From Sipunculus nudus (lineage: Eukaryota > Annelida > Sipuncula > Golfingiida > Sipunculidae): a stretch of DNA of 64,000 nucleotides. The notes beneath the pieces are model-generated. The model did no database searches. It was not told the DNA's origin and saw only the letters and a program-made list of their open reading frames with translations. The stretch lies in the NCBI GenBank assembly GCA_026874595.1, contig CM049306.1, forward strand, positions 7,189,519 to 7,253,518. Direction: 5' to 3'. Positions 26,552 to 41,600 of this stretch are shown one piece after another (the stretch's first letter is position 1; every line of letters starts with the position of its first letter). A program made the position numbers and the translations under genes.

Positions 26552-26652
26552 ATAATGAAGATGAGGGTGCATGACTGCTCTCGATTCAAGGCCTGCAACA
26601 CTTGTCGATCTGCAAGAGATCCCTACTGTGGCTGGTGTACACTTGAGAAGAG
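26552..26652 (+). CDS. Plexin exon 1 of window: first half of PSI1
   Basis: Acceptor TTGTTACAG, donor GTAAGG; starts in phase 0, ends with 2 extra bases. Residues 1-33 include [12 protein letters not shown] and the PSI hallmark DPYCGWC. The preceding exon, which should end the Sema domain, was not found in the 26.5 kb upstream, so the intron to the left is very long or the upstream exons are highly diverged. Confidence 0.95.
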
Positions 26653-29600
26653 GTAAGGAAAAGAGAAACTAGAGTCAGCAGCACACTTCCCTTAATTAAG
26701 GCTGGTTAACACTCAGCCATTGTTAAACAGTTGTGTCCCAATGTGTAATCCCAATGTTCTCCTGATATCACCCAATAAATCAAAGAAAATTGACCAATGT
26801 CTACCAAAGTCCGTCTGATTGTCCTGATATTATCCCTGTGTTTTACCCAACAAGAAGATTGTCAGATGACAGAGACTGGTGTTGGGCTAAGAATAACATA
26901 ACGTTATAATGAGCACAAGGTAGGTACAGTAATTTAATATACATACTTTGGTTGGTAGGATAATAGTGATTACTAATTGCCTACAGGTTACTTTAGTTCC
27001 AAGGTCTGTGACATAATTAGCGTGAATAGCTAAAATATAAATGTGTATGTTTAAATCAGAGTATTTCCTCTTGACCCTGAGTTGGGCATTTTAGATGATG
27101 ATTTTGTATTTTCAGTTCAGGTGACACTTTGAGTATGATGTTCATTATTTTTACAGGTGTACCTTGAGAGAGGAATGCCCCGATTACGCGGTGAAGAGAA
27201 GATGGGTGCCATACACAGAAACCCATTGTACCAATATCACCCGGGTTGTGCCTGATAAAATCAAGCTCAAGAAATTACAGACAGTAAGTTAGATTACGCT
27301 TGTTTATTTATAATGACCACTATTGGCAGGGTCCTGTTATCTAATATACTGCCTGCATGAACTAAAATAATGTTTAGCATGATGATGTAATGAAGATAAC
27401 ATTGGTCTTTTAACTGTGAGTTCTTTTAACTGTGAGAACTGTTTAGTTCCAACTTTTTCTCTTGTTTAAAGACCCCAGGCTAAGGTGTTTGACATACATA
27501 TGTGCCATCCTCACCCAGCATGGATGTCCCTTGACAAGGATGGTTGCTTTATTGGGATTGGATAACCCTTAGGAAATTGTGTTGACTGTTTTTGTTTTAT
27601 GAATCACAACAAGCTTAGAAAAAGGTTACAAAGGGATATTGTCAGTGATGAACTATAAATCTGCAGCATTTTAAATATGAGATATCTAAGCTTAGTGAAT
27701 AATCAAGGGAATTATGTAAATGCCTTTTAAATATGTTATATTGATTTTGCTTGTGTTTTAATGTAGCATGTCTTTGTTTTTACCTGGATTCTGTAAACAC
27801 ATTTTTTTATACTGGGTCATGGGTACTTTAAATATTGCGGTGGGAAAATTTTACTTTTCCCCTGGGCAGATGAAGAAGAGGCTCAATGTGATGACATGTC
27901 CTTGAATGTTGACAGCAGCATTTTTTTGCACATTTCAGTTGACTTTATCAGTGAGAAACCTTCCAAGAAATAATGGACAGGAATACAAATGCGTGTTCAG
28001 TTACCCAGGGTTCCCTGATCGGGAGACGCAGGCCACACTGGCTCCGGTACCAGACGGGCAGAGGGATGACCCTGATACCTTCACATGTGACACGCCTCCC
28101 TCTCACATGCTACCAGCGATTCCTACTGGAAAAGGTGCTACAAATTATTCAGACGGTTTTGACATGTATAACTGTCCATGGGGGGAACAATTAATCCACC
28201 TGCTCTCCCCCTGGATTGACGGTTATTTATAAGCTCACCTGCCATCCAATGGTGCCTTGATGTTGTGTTTGTCTGTCTTGTAAGCTGAGGATACCAACTC
28301 GATAACTGATTCCATATCTGGATCAAAGCTCACATATACTGATTACAAAAGGAAATTGTATAAAATATCTTATTTTGACTGTTTACTTGATTAAAACTTA
28401 ATATGTCAGTGGGAAAGATTCTAAAGAAATTTTAATTTTACAAAAGTTATTTTTGGAAGTAATGAGATTACCTGGTTAAACTTTATCACTTTACTTATAA
28501 AGAGATATTTATATGTAAATAGATGTAAAAATGAAAGGCCAACAATTTTAAAATGCATCAAGGATATTTATAATATTTAAAAATGTATTGCTATGAATAG
28601 AGGAAAATTGGAACAACATAATTCAAAATGAAAACCATTGCATTGTCTTATTAAGAAATAAGATACATTGTTTAGGCTATTTTCACATGCATAAGTTTAC
28701 TTGTTTTACACACCATCAGAATGTGTTTAGGTATATTTTTAATGCTGTCTTTGTATGTCCATGTTTGTGTAATTGTATGTATATGTATTCAAAAAAAAAA
28801 ATTAAAATCTTGAAAAATAAAAGACTTTGAATATTGTTAAAATAATAAAGACTCTGAATATTGTTAAAATGTTGTTGTGTCAAATGAAGCTTTGGCTTAT
28901 GCACTTTTGTGTCAAATACTTAAGGTTTCTGAAAAACTGATAGTTATATCAAGTCATTCTTTTATATGTTTAATATTTTATTTGTTAATAAATGTTTTCT
29001 CTCGTCCCTTCAACTTTTAGTGCATTGAGGCTCAACTGCATGTTATATTTTAAATGATATTTTGTTTTATAATTAAATATTTGAAATATATCAGATAGAA
29101 AATTATATGGACCTTAAATTATAAAATGCTTGTCCTTTAGGTTGTTATAATACTATGACTAACAGGCTTACAGTGATGGAAAAACATTCCATTTTGCATT
29201 TTGTGTAGAGAATACTTTCATTTTGCACACTTGATTAGAATCGGTTACTAACACTTATATATGGCTGTGACTTTCAGATCACTTCAGCATGCAGCTGTCA
29301 ATCAAGGTTTTGGGCAGCAAGTTTGTCTTCACTAGAATCATCTTCTTTGATTGTCAAGTACACAACTCGTAAGTGCATGTGCCCTCTACCTCTTATCAGA
29401 AATTTGAATAACTGTACTGCAGTATAGGACTCATAAAGAGAAGGCTGGGCAGGATGTATGGGGATGCTGAATGTAAAGACTTGCATATTTAAAGAACATG
29501 GTGATTTTGCAAAATATTTCTCATCTGTGTAAACTATTGGATGAAGTAGGTGCAGAAATGCTTTCTTCTCATATGATACTGAAGCTTAAATTAAATGATC

Positions 29601-32600
29601 ACTGAAGCTGAATTAATATACTCTGTTTGAATATGATTGTTCTTGTTGCTCAGTCACTAAGCAGAGACTTGGCCTTGGGTTAACTTATTTGCTGGACTAA
29701 TATTGAAATCATATTAACATATTTGTGTTTGATGGACTTTGATATCAATAAAACATATGTTCACTCATAATCAAAATTTTTATTTATTGTACTCATCAGG
29801 TGCACAAGTTGTACCAACAGTTACTACCCGTGCACGTGGTGTGTGAAGCGACATATATGTGTTAATAACCATGAACAGTGTGACAGAGATGACCGTCACG
29901 TCAATGGATTAAGGGTGAGTCTGCAACTTCATAATGTCGAACCTGTACATTGTAATAGTGATAATCTTTTACAGGTGTATTATATTACCTGGTGTTTTTC
30001 CTGTATTATCTTGTCACCCAATTAGCAGAAATCACACCAATGAAGTCTTTTCTTTTAAACTTTCCAAGATGTGTTGTTTATTTGCAAGTAATATGATTTC
30101 ATCTAAATCATTGATTTAAGGTCTTGTACCTTATTTTCAATAGTCTGGTATTTATAAACAGCTGATTTTATTAATCATTATAATTGTTGAAAGACCTTAT
30201 TCCTTCATTTTTAGCATGATATTGCTATCTAGGAATATTATTAGAAAGAACATGTGAAAGTTTGGTTGTGGTAAATTAGCTAGGAAAACCTGATGGTGAT
30301 CTTATGTCTGTATAATCAATCCAGACTGGTTTAGGCCAACTTTATACTAAACTTGGATTCTTGCGATGACTGGTTAATTGTGTGATAATTTTCTGACATG
30401 CTCCTTAATAATGTGATGATAATATTTACTTTTCAGGCTAATGGAGGTTCTGACAGCAGAGGACCAGAATATTGCCCCAAAATCAGCAGCGTGTCTTCAG
30501 AGATTCTGGTGCCATCGGGGACTAGTATGACAGTGTCAGTAGCGGCCAGTAACCTTCAGGTAATATGCAGCCAGCATACTAAACTTTGAGCAGTAGCTTG
30601 AAGTTACGTTTCTAACCATGTTTTTATCTAAACTAATTTCAGTCGTTGTACTGTATAAACTTAGAGTCCTTATACTGTCTTTTTCTTGATGTTATCAGGG
30701 CCCCACTTCAATAAGTAGTTGCCCAATCGTAATCACCCTGTCTGTCCATAAATTTTTATTATTTGTTTCCGGATGATAACTTCTGTTTCGATTGACATAT
30801 GGATTTCAAACTTAACATGTATACATGGCCCCTCACTAAAGCAAGAACCCTATTGAATTTGGGGTCATGAGCTCAAAGGTCAAGGTCACAGGCCCCTCAT
30901 CTTTAAAAAGATTGTAGATGAATATTAAGCAAAACATTTCATACCAGACCTTCCATCTTGCACATACAGCTCTCTTACCAATAGGGAATGATACCTTTCA
31001 ATATTGATGTCACAAGGTTAAGGTCACAGGAGCCATCTGTCTACAAATTGATTTCCAGATTATAACTCCTGTTTGGATTGACATATGGATTTCAAACTTG
31101 ACTGATGTATGGCCCACTACTAAAGTAAGGACCTCTAGATTTTTGGGGTCATGAGGTCAAAGGTCAAGGTCACAGGACCCACATTTTTAAAAAGTACTGA
31201 ATGCCTTTAAAGCCATATTTTTCATCCAAGACCCCCCCCCCCCATCTTGGAAATATAGCTCACTTGCTCACATGGAAAGATCTCTGCTGATTTTGGGGTC
31301 ACAAGGTCTAAGGTCAAGGTCACAGGGGCCATCTGTCCAAAAATTTTTTGTTTAATCATAACTACTGTTTTGATTTACTTTTTGCTTTCAAACTTTGTAT
31401 ATGGCCCAACACCCAAGGAAGAAGCCTTTTCATTTTGGGTTCATAAGGTTAAATGTCAAAGACACAGACCCTCTTCATTAAAAAGATTGTTCATGCATTT
31501 TCAGCCAAACTTTTCATCCCAAACCAACACCCTGCTTCAGTTACACTAGACAGTGTTGCCTAGCAACCACACTTGACCTTGCATTGGGTCTTCCAGCTAC
31601 CAGTTCAGCACACTCAGTGGCTCTGGGACCATGCTGCAGCTACACTGGACACTCCACATAACTCAGGGAGACAGTGCATTTTCACAAAAACTACTCAGGG
31701 AGACAATGCATTTTCACAAAAACTATTATATTTGTGGGGCACTACCTGACCTGTCAGTATTCTAGTTTTATGGCTGGTACCAGGAACAGTAAACTCCAGG
31801 TAATATTTGTATGGTGATGCACATTGATTATGCAGGATTTGCTGTGACAGTATATTATATTTTAATTGTATTGCCAGACATAGTCTGGAGATACTATGGT
31901 TTAGGCACGGTCGCGCCGCCGCCGCCGCAGAGATTTCTTTTGGACACAATAACTCAAAAAATATTTCACTGATCTTTACCAAACTTGGTATATGTATAGA
32001 TATGGGTGAGAGGACGACGCCTATTTAAAATGAGGTCATGACCTCAACTAGGAGAGTAACCTTGACCGTGAATAGGTTCAATTTTGGGGAAATCACACAA
32101 ATTCTTAAATATTTCAAGAAAACTTGCATGGATTGATCCCAAAATCAAGTTGATCGAAGATCATGGATAGGGTTGTCATGTTCCAGAAACTGGTGGCGCC
32201 ACCTATTATTCTTTACTTGTTTTCATGCCGTTTAATATCCCCAAAATTGCTACTTGACAGTACTGTGAGCATTATAAGTCAAAAACTAATGGACAGATTT
32301 TTTTTCATATTATGCAAATACATAGATATGGGTTATGGGATGATGTTTATTTAAATTTGGGTCATGACCTTTCCTATGAGAGTGGCCTTGACCTTGAATA
32401 TTGCCATATATGGTGAAAATCACACAAAATCATTAATTTCTCAATAAGGGATGCATGCATTGGTCCAAAAATCAACTTGACCGAAGATCTTGGATAGTAA
32501 TGTCATGTACCGGAAACAGGTGGCGCCACCTGTTATTCTTTTACTTGTTTTCGTGCCGTTTAATACCCCATCATTGCCACTTAACAGTACATTTATAACC

Positions 32601-35600
32601 TGTGAGCATTATAAGTCAAAAACTAATGGACAGATTTCTTTCATATTATGCATATACATAGACATGGGTTATGGGATGATATATATATAAATTGGGGTCA
32701 TGACCTTTCCTATTAGAGTGGCCTTGACCTTGAATATTGCCATATATGGTGAAAATTACACAAAATCATTAATATCTCAATAAGGGATGCATGCATTGGT
32801 CCAAAAATCAACATGTTCGAAGTCTTGCGGATCAATAACAGCATGAGCTGTGTCAGAAAACCTGTCCTGGACTTCACATACATTAGATTTAATCTGGAGA
32901 AACATTTAATTTCATCTGTGGTGCCAGAGACATATGGGTGGGAGTATCTTCTTGACCGTGATGGGTGGCTGCCATGTTTACCAGCTGAGCAAGGTCATGG
33001 CTGTGAAGAAGTTAGAAGTATTGGTCAGGGATGCCACCAGAAACACCCGGCAGAGCAGTGTATAAATATTTGTCATAGTGAGAATAAATAGGATGCTGTT
33101 ACACTGATAATGTATCAGATTTTACCAAACAGATGATGTTCCTAGGTAGAGCTGAAAGGTGAGAATGATAAACATCAATACAGGACAAAAGCTTATCTCA
33201 AGAAAACTTGATGTATGACAATCTTAACATGAGAGATGTGTGTTTGACTTTTTCACAGGATTTCCAGACAGAATTCAAATGCCTGTTCAGCATTGAGGGA
33301 ATTGTACACAGGACCCCGGCCAAGGCTTCAATCAGTAGAAATGGCATCGAGTGCCAGTCGTTTGAGGTGGGTTTGTAGTCTGTTGATATTTACAGAAGCA
33401 CTAAAGCACTAAGTAAGACTTCTTAAATCTTATGTGATGTACTGGAACCAAATTATTGGTTAGTAAAATACCCATGAGTGCATATTTCTGTATGATAAAT
33501 AGAATTTGAATAGTTCTCTCAATAAGATGTTTCAATAGTAATACCCTAGTTCATTCAAATTACTCTACAAAATTTCATTGAAATTGGTTCAGTCTTTTTG
33601 CATAATCCTAAAAAAAGCAAACTAATAAGAAAAATTGGTTGAAACAACCCTCCTTGGCAGAGGTAATTGGAATTTTATTACAAATTGTGTATTTTGTTTT
33701 ATTGAGAGTGATGACTACTGATGGGGACATTTGTTTGCAGTTTACTTACCAGGCAGGCAGCAAAATGCTGAACGTACCATATAAAGTGGTGTGGTTAAAC
33801 CGTAGCTCTAAAGAGCTGCCTCTTGATAACCCAGACAACATACAAGGTAGTGTTATGCAATAATTATATATCTATCATATCTGCATCAGTCACTACTTAA
33901 AGACATTCTGTGATCATAGTGTATTATAATGCTTCACCATTCTCAGGAGCAGTTTGGCTCAGTTTTGAAATGTTCCTTTGAATTTACATTTCAGTGTATG
34001 GGTGTACATTTCATGTCCAGTTTTCAGTTAAATCACATGAAGGTCATATTTCTATATTATATCTTTAAACAGGTTCAACTGCGCAGGTTAAACAAGTGTT
34101 ACAGTAAGATTAGTAAGATTAAATTATGGTTATATTATGATATAGTTACTATATTCAAATATATTTTGTTTTATGCATTTATTTTTTTATATTAAATTAT
34201 TTATCTAATGCATTATCAGTATGGATATAGAAACAAAATTAATATGTTCAACAGTTGTAAGTTATTTAAAAAATACAGAAACTGTCAATGTACATACAAC
34301 TTTTACATAGATATGAAGTGCTCTCCTATAATTTCATTAAAAAAATTTGTCCTGTTTTAATGTCTTGCAGTTAAAGTGTACAAGTGTGATGTCATGGCAC
34401 CAAACTGTGGCCAGTGTCTGAACATCGAACATAAGTTTAAGTGTGGTTGGTGTGAGAGATCGTGCAGCATACAGTCAAGTTGCCATAAACGATGGCTGGA
34501 TTACAACAGTGACTGCCCCAATCCTGAGATAACCAGGGTATGTTGTGCTGTCATAACAGCAATATGCACCTGTTAGGTTTACCAAGTAGAAATACAGAGC
34601 ACTGAATTTCAATAGCTTCCGCACAAGAAAATATTTCATAACCATTTTTGCTTAGTATTAAGAATAATTTGATTTTTAAGGAATTTCTAGAAATGTATGT
34701 GGAATCATTTTTTACTGCATTATATATTTTTATGGTTCCATTGTAAAAAGGATATGTTTAAGATTTATTGATATCATTATTAGGAACACAATAGATTACA
34801 ACATGGATATATAATTGATTCCATAGTTCATAGTGTAAAAGTATTAATTTTTTACATTGGTGTATTTGTCAGTATGAAAATAAGTCAGCTTACTGTCATC
34901 TTGCAGTTTTACCCGGTGTCTGGACCAGTGAAGGGCGGGACCACTGTTACTATTGAAGGGGTAAATCTGGGTAAGAGATTTGAGGAGATTGAACACGAGG
35001 TAGACATTGCTGGAATCAAGTGTATACCCATCAAGAACAAGTACATCAATGCCACCAGGTGAGTGATCAAGGAACTATTCTTATCATTTTAAATATGTTT
35101 ATGGTTGTATGGTTATAGATCATCAGAAAAACTTAAAGACACTGAAGTAATCAACAGAAACACTCCTGCAACCTTTTGACTTGAAATTTGTTTGCTGTCT
35201 TACTTGAAATATTGTCATAAGAGCATGAACACAGGTACTGGTATAGACTATAGCATTCTTAATATATGTGTATTAAATTTTTGTAAATGTTTGTTTTCAT
35301 TGCTGAGGCAAAGAATCTCATATTTAATTGTATCAGATAAAGGTATCAGAATTTAAACAATTTTTAAGTGTCATTATATCTTTAGTCATTTCAAGTAATA
35401 ACAAAACCCAAATCTTAATTTTGAAACTAATTCTGTTCTTTCAGAATTGTGTGTGTAACACAGGAGAGTTTTGAGGAAAAAGGAGGCTTTGTTAATGTGG
35501 TTGTTAATCGTCGGTACAGAGGAATATCCAAACAAAAGTTCAACTTTGTGGTATGTTCAGTTCACTTTTAAGTATGTAAAATTATACCATGAGAACCCTG

Positions 35601-38600
35601 CAAAGTTAATATATCGAAGGTTTGGCCAGAACTTTTAGACATGCATGTTAATAAAACATTCATAGACTGAAAATGTGTCACATTTGTCATATTCTTTGGC
35701 CTTGGCCATGCGTGCTTGCTCAGCAAAATTTGGCTCATCAATAAATATTTTGACAATTGTGATTTAAATATTTTATCAGTTTCAGTGGTGCATGAAAGCA
35801 GTTGAATACCCTGCAGTCTGACATAGAGCACTGTGTTTATAAATATTTGAAAGGTCCATGCAGTGGTTCATGGTTTTTGCAATTTTAGTAGATCAGATTG
35901 GGAAATTATACAATTTCATGGTATTATTATGAAAATGCTGTCATTTTAAGATAATAGTTATATCTTGGATAATTAGAAAATTGGCTGCATGCATTAACTA
36001 ATTGATCAGTGTACCGTTTTCAAGATACAATCAACAATTCTACATTAAATGGGGCATAAGATATAAAATTGATAAGATATACAACATAATGCTTGTAGTT
36101 TTGTATGCAGCAGTGCTAAAACTTTCAGTCCTAATAAATATCTGTATGTTTCAAAACTGTTATTGAGAGGAGAAAGCATATTTTTACATTGACAGGAGCC
36201 TGGTATTGTCAGTATACACCCATATTTTTACATTGACAGGAGCCTGGTATTGTCAGTTTACATCCATATATTTACATTGACAGGAGCCTAGTATTGTATG
36301 TTTACATCCATATTTTTACAATGATAGGAGCCTGGTATTGTGTAGTATATACCTATATTTTTTACATTGACAGGAGCCTGGTATTGTCAGTTTACATCCA
36401 TATTTTTACATTGACAAGAGCCTGGTATTGTGTAGTATACATCCAAATATTAACATTGACAGGAGCCTGGTATTGCCAGTATACACTCATATTTTTACAT
36501 TGTCAACAGCCTGGCATTGTCAGTATACTTCCATATATTTACATTAACAGGATCCTGGTATTGTCAGTATACACCCTTATTTTTACATTGACAGGAGCCT
36601 GATATTGTCAGTATACATCCAGTGAAGGGTCCTCAATCTGGAGGAACACGTGTAACGCTGACTGGACAGAATCTGAACACAGGGTCATCTGCCAAGGTTA
36701 ACGTACTTGGTGAAGAATGCCCCATATATGAGTAAGTGATTCTCAAGAAAAAAAAATGATATACTGACAGCTTTAACAGACCAGATGATGAGACCTTGTG
36801 CAAATGAAAATGTTCATAACTTCCCTCTATCTATCTGTCCATCACCTGTTCTTAACATCCCTCTATCCATCTGTCCATCACCTGTTCATAACATCCCTCT
36901 ATCCATCTGTCCATCACCTGTTCATAACTTTCCTCCATCCATCTGTCCATCACCTGTTTGTCCCTCTCTGTCTGTCCTGTCATATAAAGCACCTGTTGTT
37001 CCCATTTCACCAGGTTTAAGACCAGCTGTATTGTATGTGATGGTGATATTATGACTAAAAGTGACGTCTTTCATGTTGATAGTTTCACAGTTTTGTATCA
37101 TATCATGGAGAGTTTAATGTGATGTAGCAAGTCTGTAGCAAATCACAAAACAGGCCCTAAGATGTGTTAATGTCACTTATTATAAAGAATTCCTATGACC
37201 GGTTTGTAGAAATTAAATGAATTTTTTTTATTGCCTACTTATTCTGGTTTTAACTGTTTGTGAAGATATCACCAAATATATGCATATTTACACAATATTT
37301 ATGTAGTAATGTAAAAGGTTAAAAGTCTCTCAATAGTCTCTCGTAATTCAGAAGAGTTATAAACTATTTGGATCAATTTTTCAGGCAGAGTGACACCACC
37401 GTAGTGTTCAGTACTAACAGTGTGGCAGACGCACCGATATATGCACCACCCAGTCTACAGATTGACAAAGCAGCGATCAAGGCACCCGCTGACTTCCAGT
37501 ATACACTAGACCCTACCATCAGTAGTGTCCACCCTAAAAGTGCTATATTGAGGTTTGTTTTAGAGCTATTTTATATAAACATTTTTTTTATCTATTGAAA
37601 GCATGTTGTAAATGTAAAATAGATAAAAAAGTTTTATAATATAAATTTCTTTGTTGTAAATATACATGTACAAAAATTCATAGCCAAAGGGATTAAATGT
37701 GGTCATCATTTCTAGTTTGACTTAATTCAGTTTTATATTTAAGACTAAATGAAATAGTCAGTTATAAAAAAGAAATGATTAGTCACTTGTTTAATTGAAT
37801 AAGGATACACCAGCTTTTTGTACAAGGCCTGTTGCTGTCGTTTCAGTGGGGGAAGACCAATCACTGTTACAGGCAGCTATCTGGACTCCGTGCAGGAACC
37901 AAAGCTCTACATGAAAGTCAATAATACTGATGTGACTGGGGTAAGTTTACTTGTTCAATCACTGAAGTCAATTAAAACTTATTCTTGTAAGTGTAAAATG
38001 TGTTCATGTAGTGGTGACTTTATCTACAGTGTCATAATGTCAGATTGTATGATTAGTCCATCACTATCTAATTATTAGTTTCAAGAAATTAAAGGTATTT
38101 ATGACTCTGATTTGCATAAACAGAACAAAACAGCTGAGTACCTGATTCATTTTCTGTCAGATTCAGAAAAAAAAATGGAAATACCAAAGATCAATTTAGA
38201 ATAAATCTGCTGCATCTTACAGATAATTTACCTAACACTTACCCAAACCCTTAAAGTAAAAGTAGCACAGTGTATATGTCAGCACTTTGATGGTCTGTGT
38301 TATTTACACAATTTTAATTTGTTTGGTTAAATATGAGGAAAGTTGAGGAAACCCAAAAGAATTATAGTGGTCAGACATTTATGGGAACAAAAGTTATATG
38401 GTAAGTTAGTCACTATAATTATGTAAAAAAAAAATTAATAATCTGTCACAGAAAATAAACCAAAACTATTTCTAATGGTAAACTACTTATAGAGATTTTT
38501 CATCATGAATAAACATGAATACTCTCTTCTATGAATAAATTTGAATGTATTATATTTTCCAGGACTGTGATGTGCAAGACTCCCACCACATGGTTTGTGA

Positions 38601-41600
38601 ATCTCCATATGTCAAGCTCCTCCTAGTGGAGACAGCTGATACTAATTTTCATACCGTATCATTTGGGTTTTTAATGGATGGAGTTGAACCAGTGAGGAAC
38701 CTCACTGACCACCTCGGCCCGGAGTACAAGTTTAAATTTTTCATTGACCCAGCGTTTGAAGCATTTGAGGAAATCAAGTTCTTTCAGTCTCGTGGAGGAT
38801 ATGTCACCATCAACGTAGGTTTATTGGTTTTGATTCATGTACATATTTTATCAGGCTAACTATCAAGTGGATTACTTGAAGGCATCATGTAGACAGCAGC
38901 TGTAACAGTCAGATATGTCCCCTGTATTTTATGACACACATTTATATTCAATCTTGATTTGCCAGTAATTACCATAAATGATCAGAACTACACAACACAA
39001 GGTGCGCAGCAAGATGGCACAGAGGACAGTACCAGGATATTCTTTTTCATTACTTCAGAAAGAAAATGGATTTAACCAGATTTGAGCAGCAAGGGTTCCT
39101 GTTTACAAGTCCAATAACTGACATGTGATATCTGATTTTTGTTAATCTACTTGTCAGTAATAATCTTACAATGTAACAGGTAATATTATTTATATTTTAT
39201 AATTGTTGATTCTTTTTACTGCATCAGACTTTGACTGAATTGTTTATTTTACTTGATTCAGGGCAAAGACCTGAACTATGCTCTTAGTAAGTCTGATGTG
39301 ACTGTGAAGATCGGTGAAGGCTATTGCAACGTGACGTCCATTTCACAAACCCAGCTGACGTGTGAACCTCCTAAACCTGGATCAGCCAGTTATCAGCATA
39401 AAGGCCTCGTCACTGTAAGTTGGAAATGTGTATGATGAAAACTGTCAAAAATAAAGTACAGATGAATCAGTTTTGATTTTAGTGTAATCTTATCTTTCTG
39501 TACCATTGTATTTGCTTAACTCCATTGTACATTTATATTATTTTAACATAAAATTTATTAAAATATTAAATTTTTATATTGTATTTTTATTTCAACATGG
39601 ATAACCATTTAGAATTTAAAATGCATCTTAACTGAAGATTTGTACTCTCACAATAAATATCAGTGTTTAAATAAACAGTTTTGATGACTGGAATATGTTT
39701 GGTAATATATCCAGAAACAAGGCTGTTATCTTTATGCCACTGAATTCTGTCTGCAGGTTACAATTGGTAAAAACTTTACGGTGATAATCGGGGAATTTGT
39801 GTATGAGGGACCAGGAGGTTTTCTTAAGATGCCAGCCATTATTGGGATCGCCAGCGCGGGTGGATTCATTCTCCTCTTAATCATCATCTGCTCTGCTGTG
39901 TTCACACGATATCGTCGTAAACTCAAGGAGAGTGACAGGGAACGCAAACGCATGCAAAATCAGATGGATGCCCTGGAGACGAAAGTGGCTAAAGAATGTC
40001 GTGAAGGTAGGTTTATTTAAAACAGAGCTATGTGCTACTTACTGGTGTAGTTTATTGGTGTTTTGCATTGCAACAATTAAAATGTTGCTATGGCAAATAA
40101 AATACTTGAGACTGTATCTTAAAATTTAAAATTATCCTTTGTACCATTTTGGTTTCTTATTGCCAAAGCCAAAAATCAAGGATCAATTGAAACCAAACTT
40201 TCGGATGCTGAATTTAATTTTTGAAAATAATTGGTACAAAGTACTAATGTTTATGAATGATGCAGTTTATGATGTAGAGGGAAGTAAATTTTGGCAGAGT
40301 AAAAGCTGAAAACTGTCACAGTTAGTGTTATTTAACTACAGCCAGCTTTGCTGAGATAAACAGCTATTTTACACTGATGTTGACAGGGGTCTATCATGGT
40401 TGTTGCTTGTAGCATTTTTGGACTTACAAACTACTTCTAACTACTCTTCTGTCAGTAGTTGGCTCTCGGCGTGGTGTCTCCATGGTTTGTATGTTCTCTG
40501 AGTGTTTCACATTGTTGGTAGTTTTTTCTCACCTTCAAGTTTTGCTTTGTCTTGTATTGTTGTGCACACAACTTGTGTGACTCATATTTTGATTATCTTC
40601 TCATATTGTTCTCCAGCAAGGCACAACAGTTAACTATTATATATGAAGGATGTATATATTTGTATCATAACAATACATATGTCCCTTTTACAGTTACCTT
40701 AGTTGTCAGGTAGACTATTGTCATCTGTAAAATTTAATTTTTTTTAAATAAAAAAAATTACATGGATTGTACAAGTAGTTTTAATAACAAATGCTATAGC
40801 ACAGTCTATTATTTGGAGTGTGGTTTTTGGTAGTCAGTAGGTTGGAGGAAACAGGAGGACCCAGAGATAACAACCAGCCTTGGACTGGCAACTATTACCC
40901 ACTTTAACAGCTAAGCCAGGGATCAAGAGAGGGCCAAGCTCTTTACCACTCCACTATCAATTTGTTGCACAGAATATCAATCTGCCAGTCAGTCAAATGT
41001 TATACTTCAGGTTACTGGTAGTTGTACATTCTCTGTTTACAAACAGCTAAGCTGACACTTCAAAAAATGAAATTATACACGTGTATGCACTGATTCCAAC
41101 AGAGCCTGATCAACGATGTTTTGTTTGTGAGCACGGAGTGGTGCACCTTTACTTGTCACTTTCTGTGTACATCAGAAATAATCTCATTATATCTGCACTG
41201 TACATGCTTATACCAAGAGAACTGCATTTATGTCCAGTTATTACTTCATTTTGATTTGTGCACAGATTCTGCACGTCACAAGAGACAAAGGAAATAGTTG
41301 AAGTATGCACTTCAGTGACACTTTTATGATGAATAATGTTCTTGTTAAGATAAAATGTATTATTATATATATGCATGCTGAGGAAGCTCAAATGACAGAT
41401 AATAATCTTAAAATAATCTCACTTCTGATGTTATGATAAGACAGCAGATATTTAAATCCTGTTTCTGCACAAATATTTGCTATCTGTGGTCAGTACAAAA
41501 TGTTATGAAATAATAAGTCTCCCCAGGATCTGTATGTTATTTCTACGCTGCTTCATCTGACATCAGAATTTCTGTGGTTTTAATCAACTTTTCAACCTGA

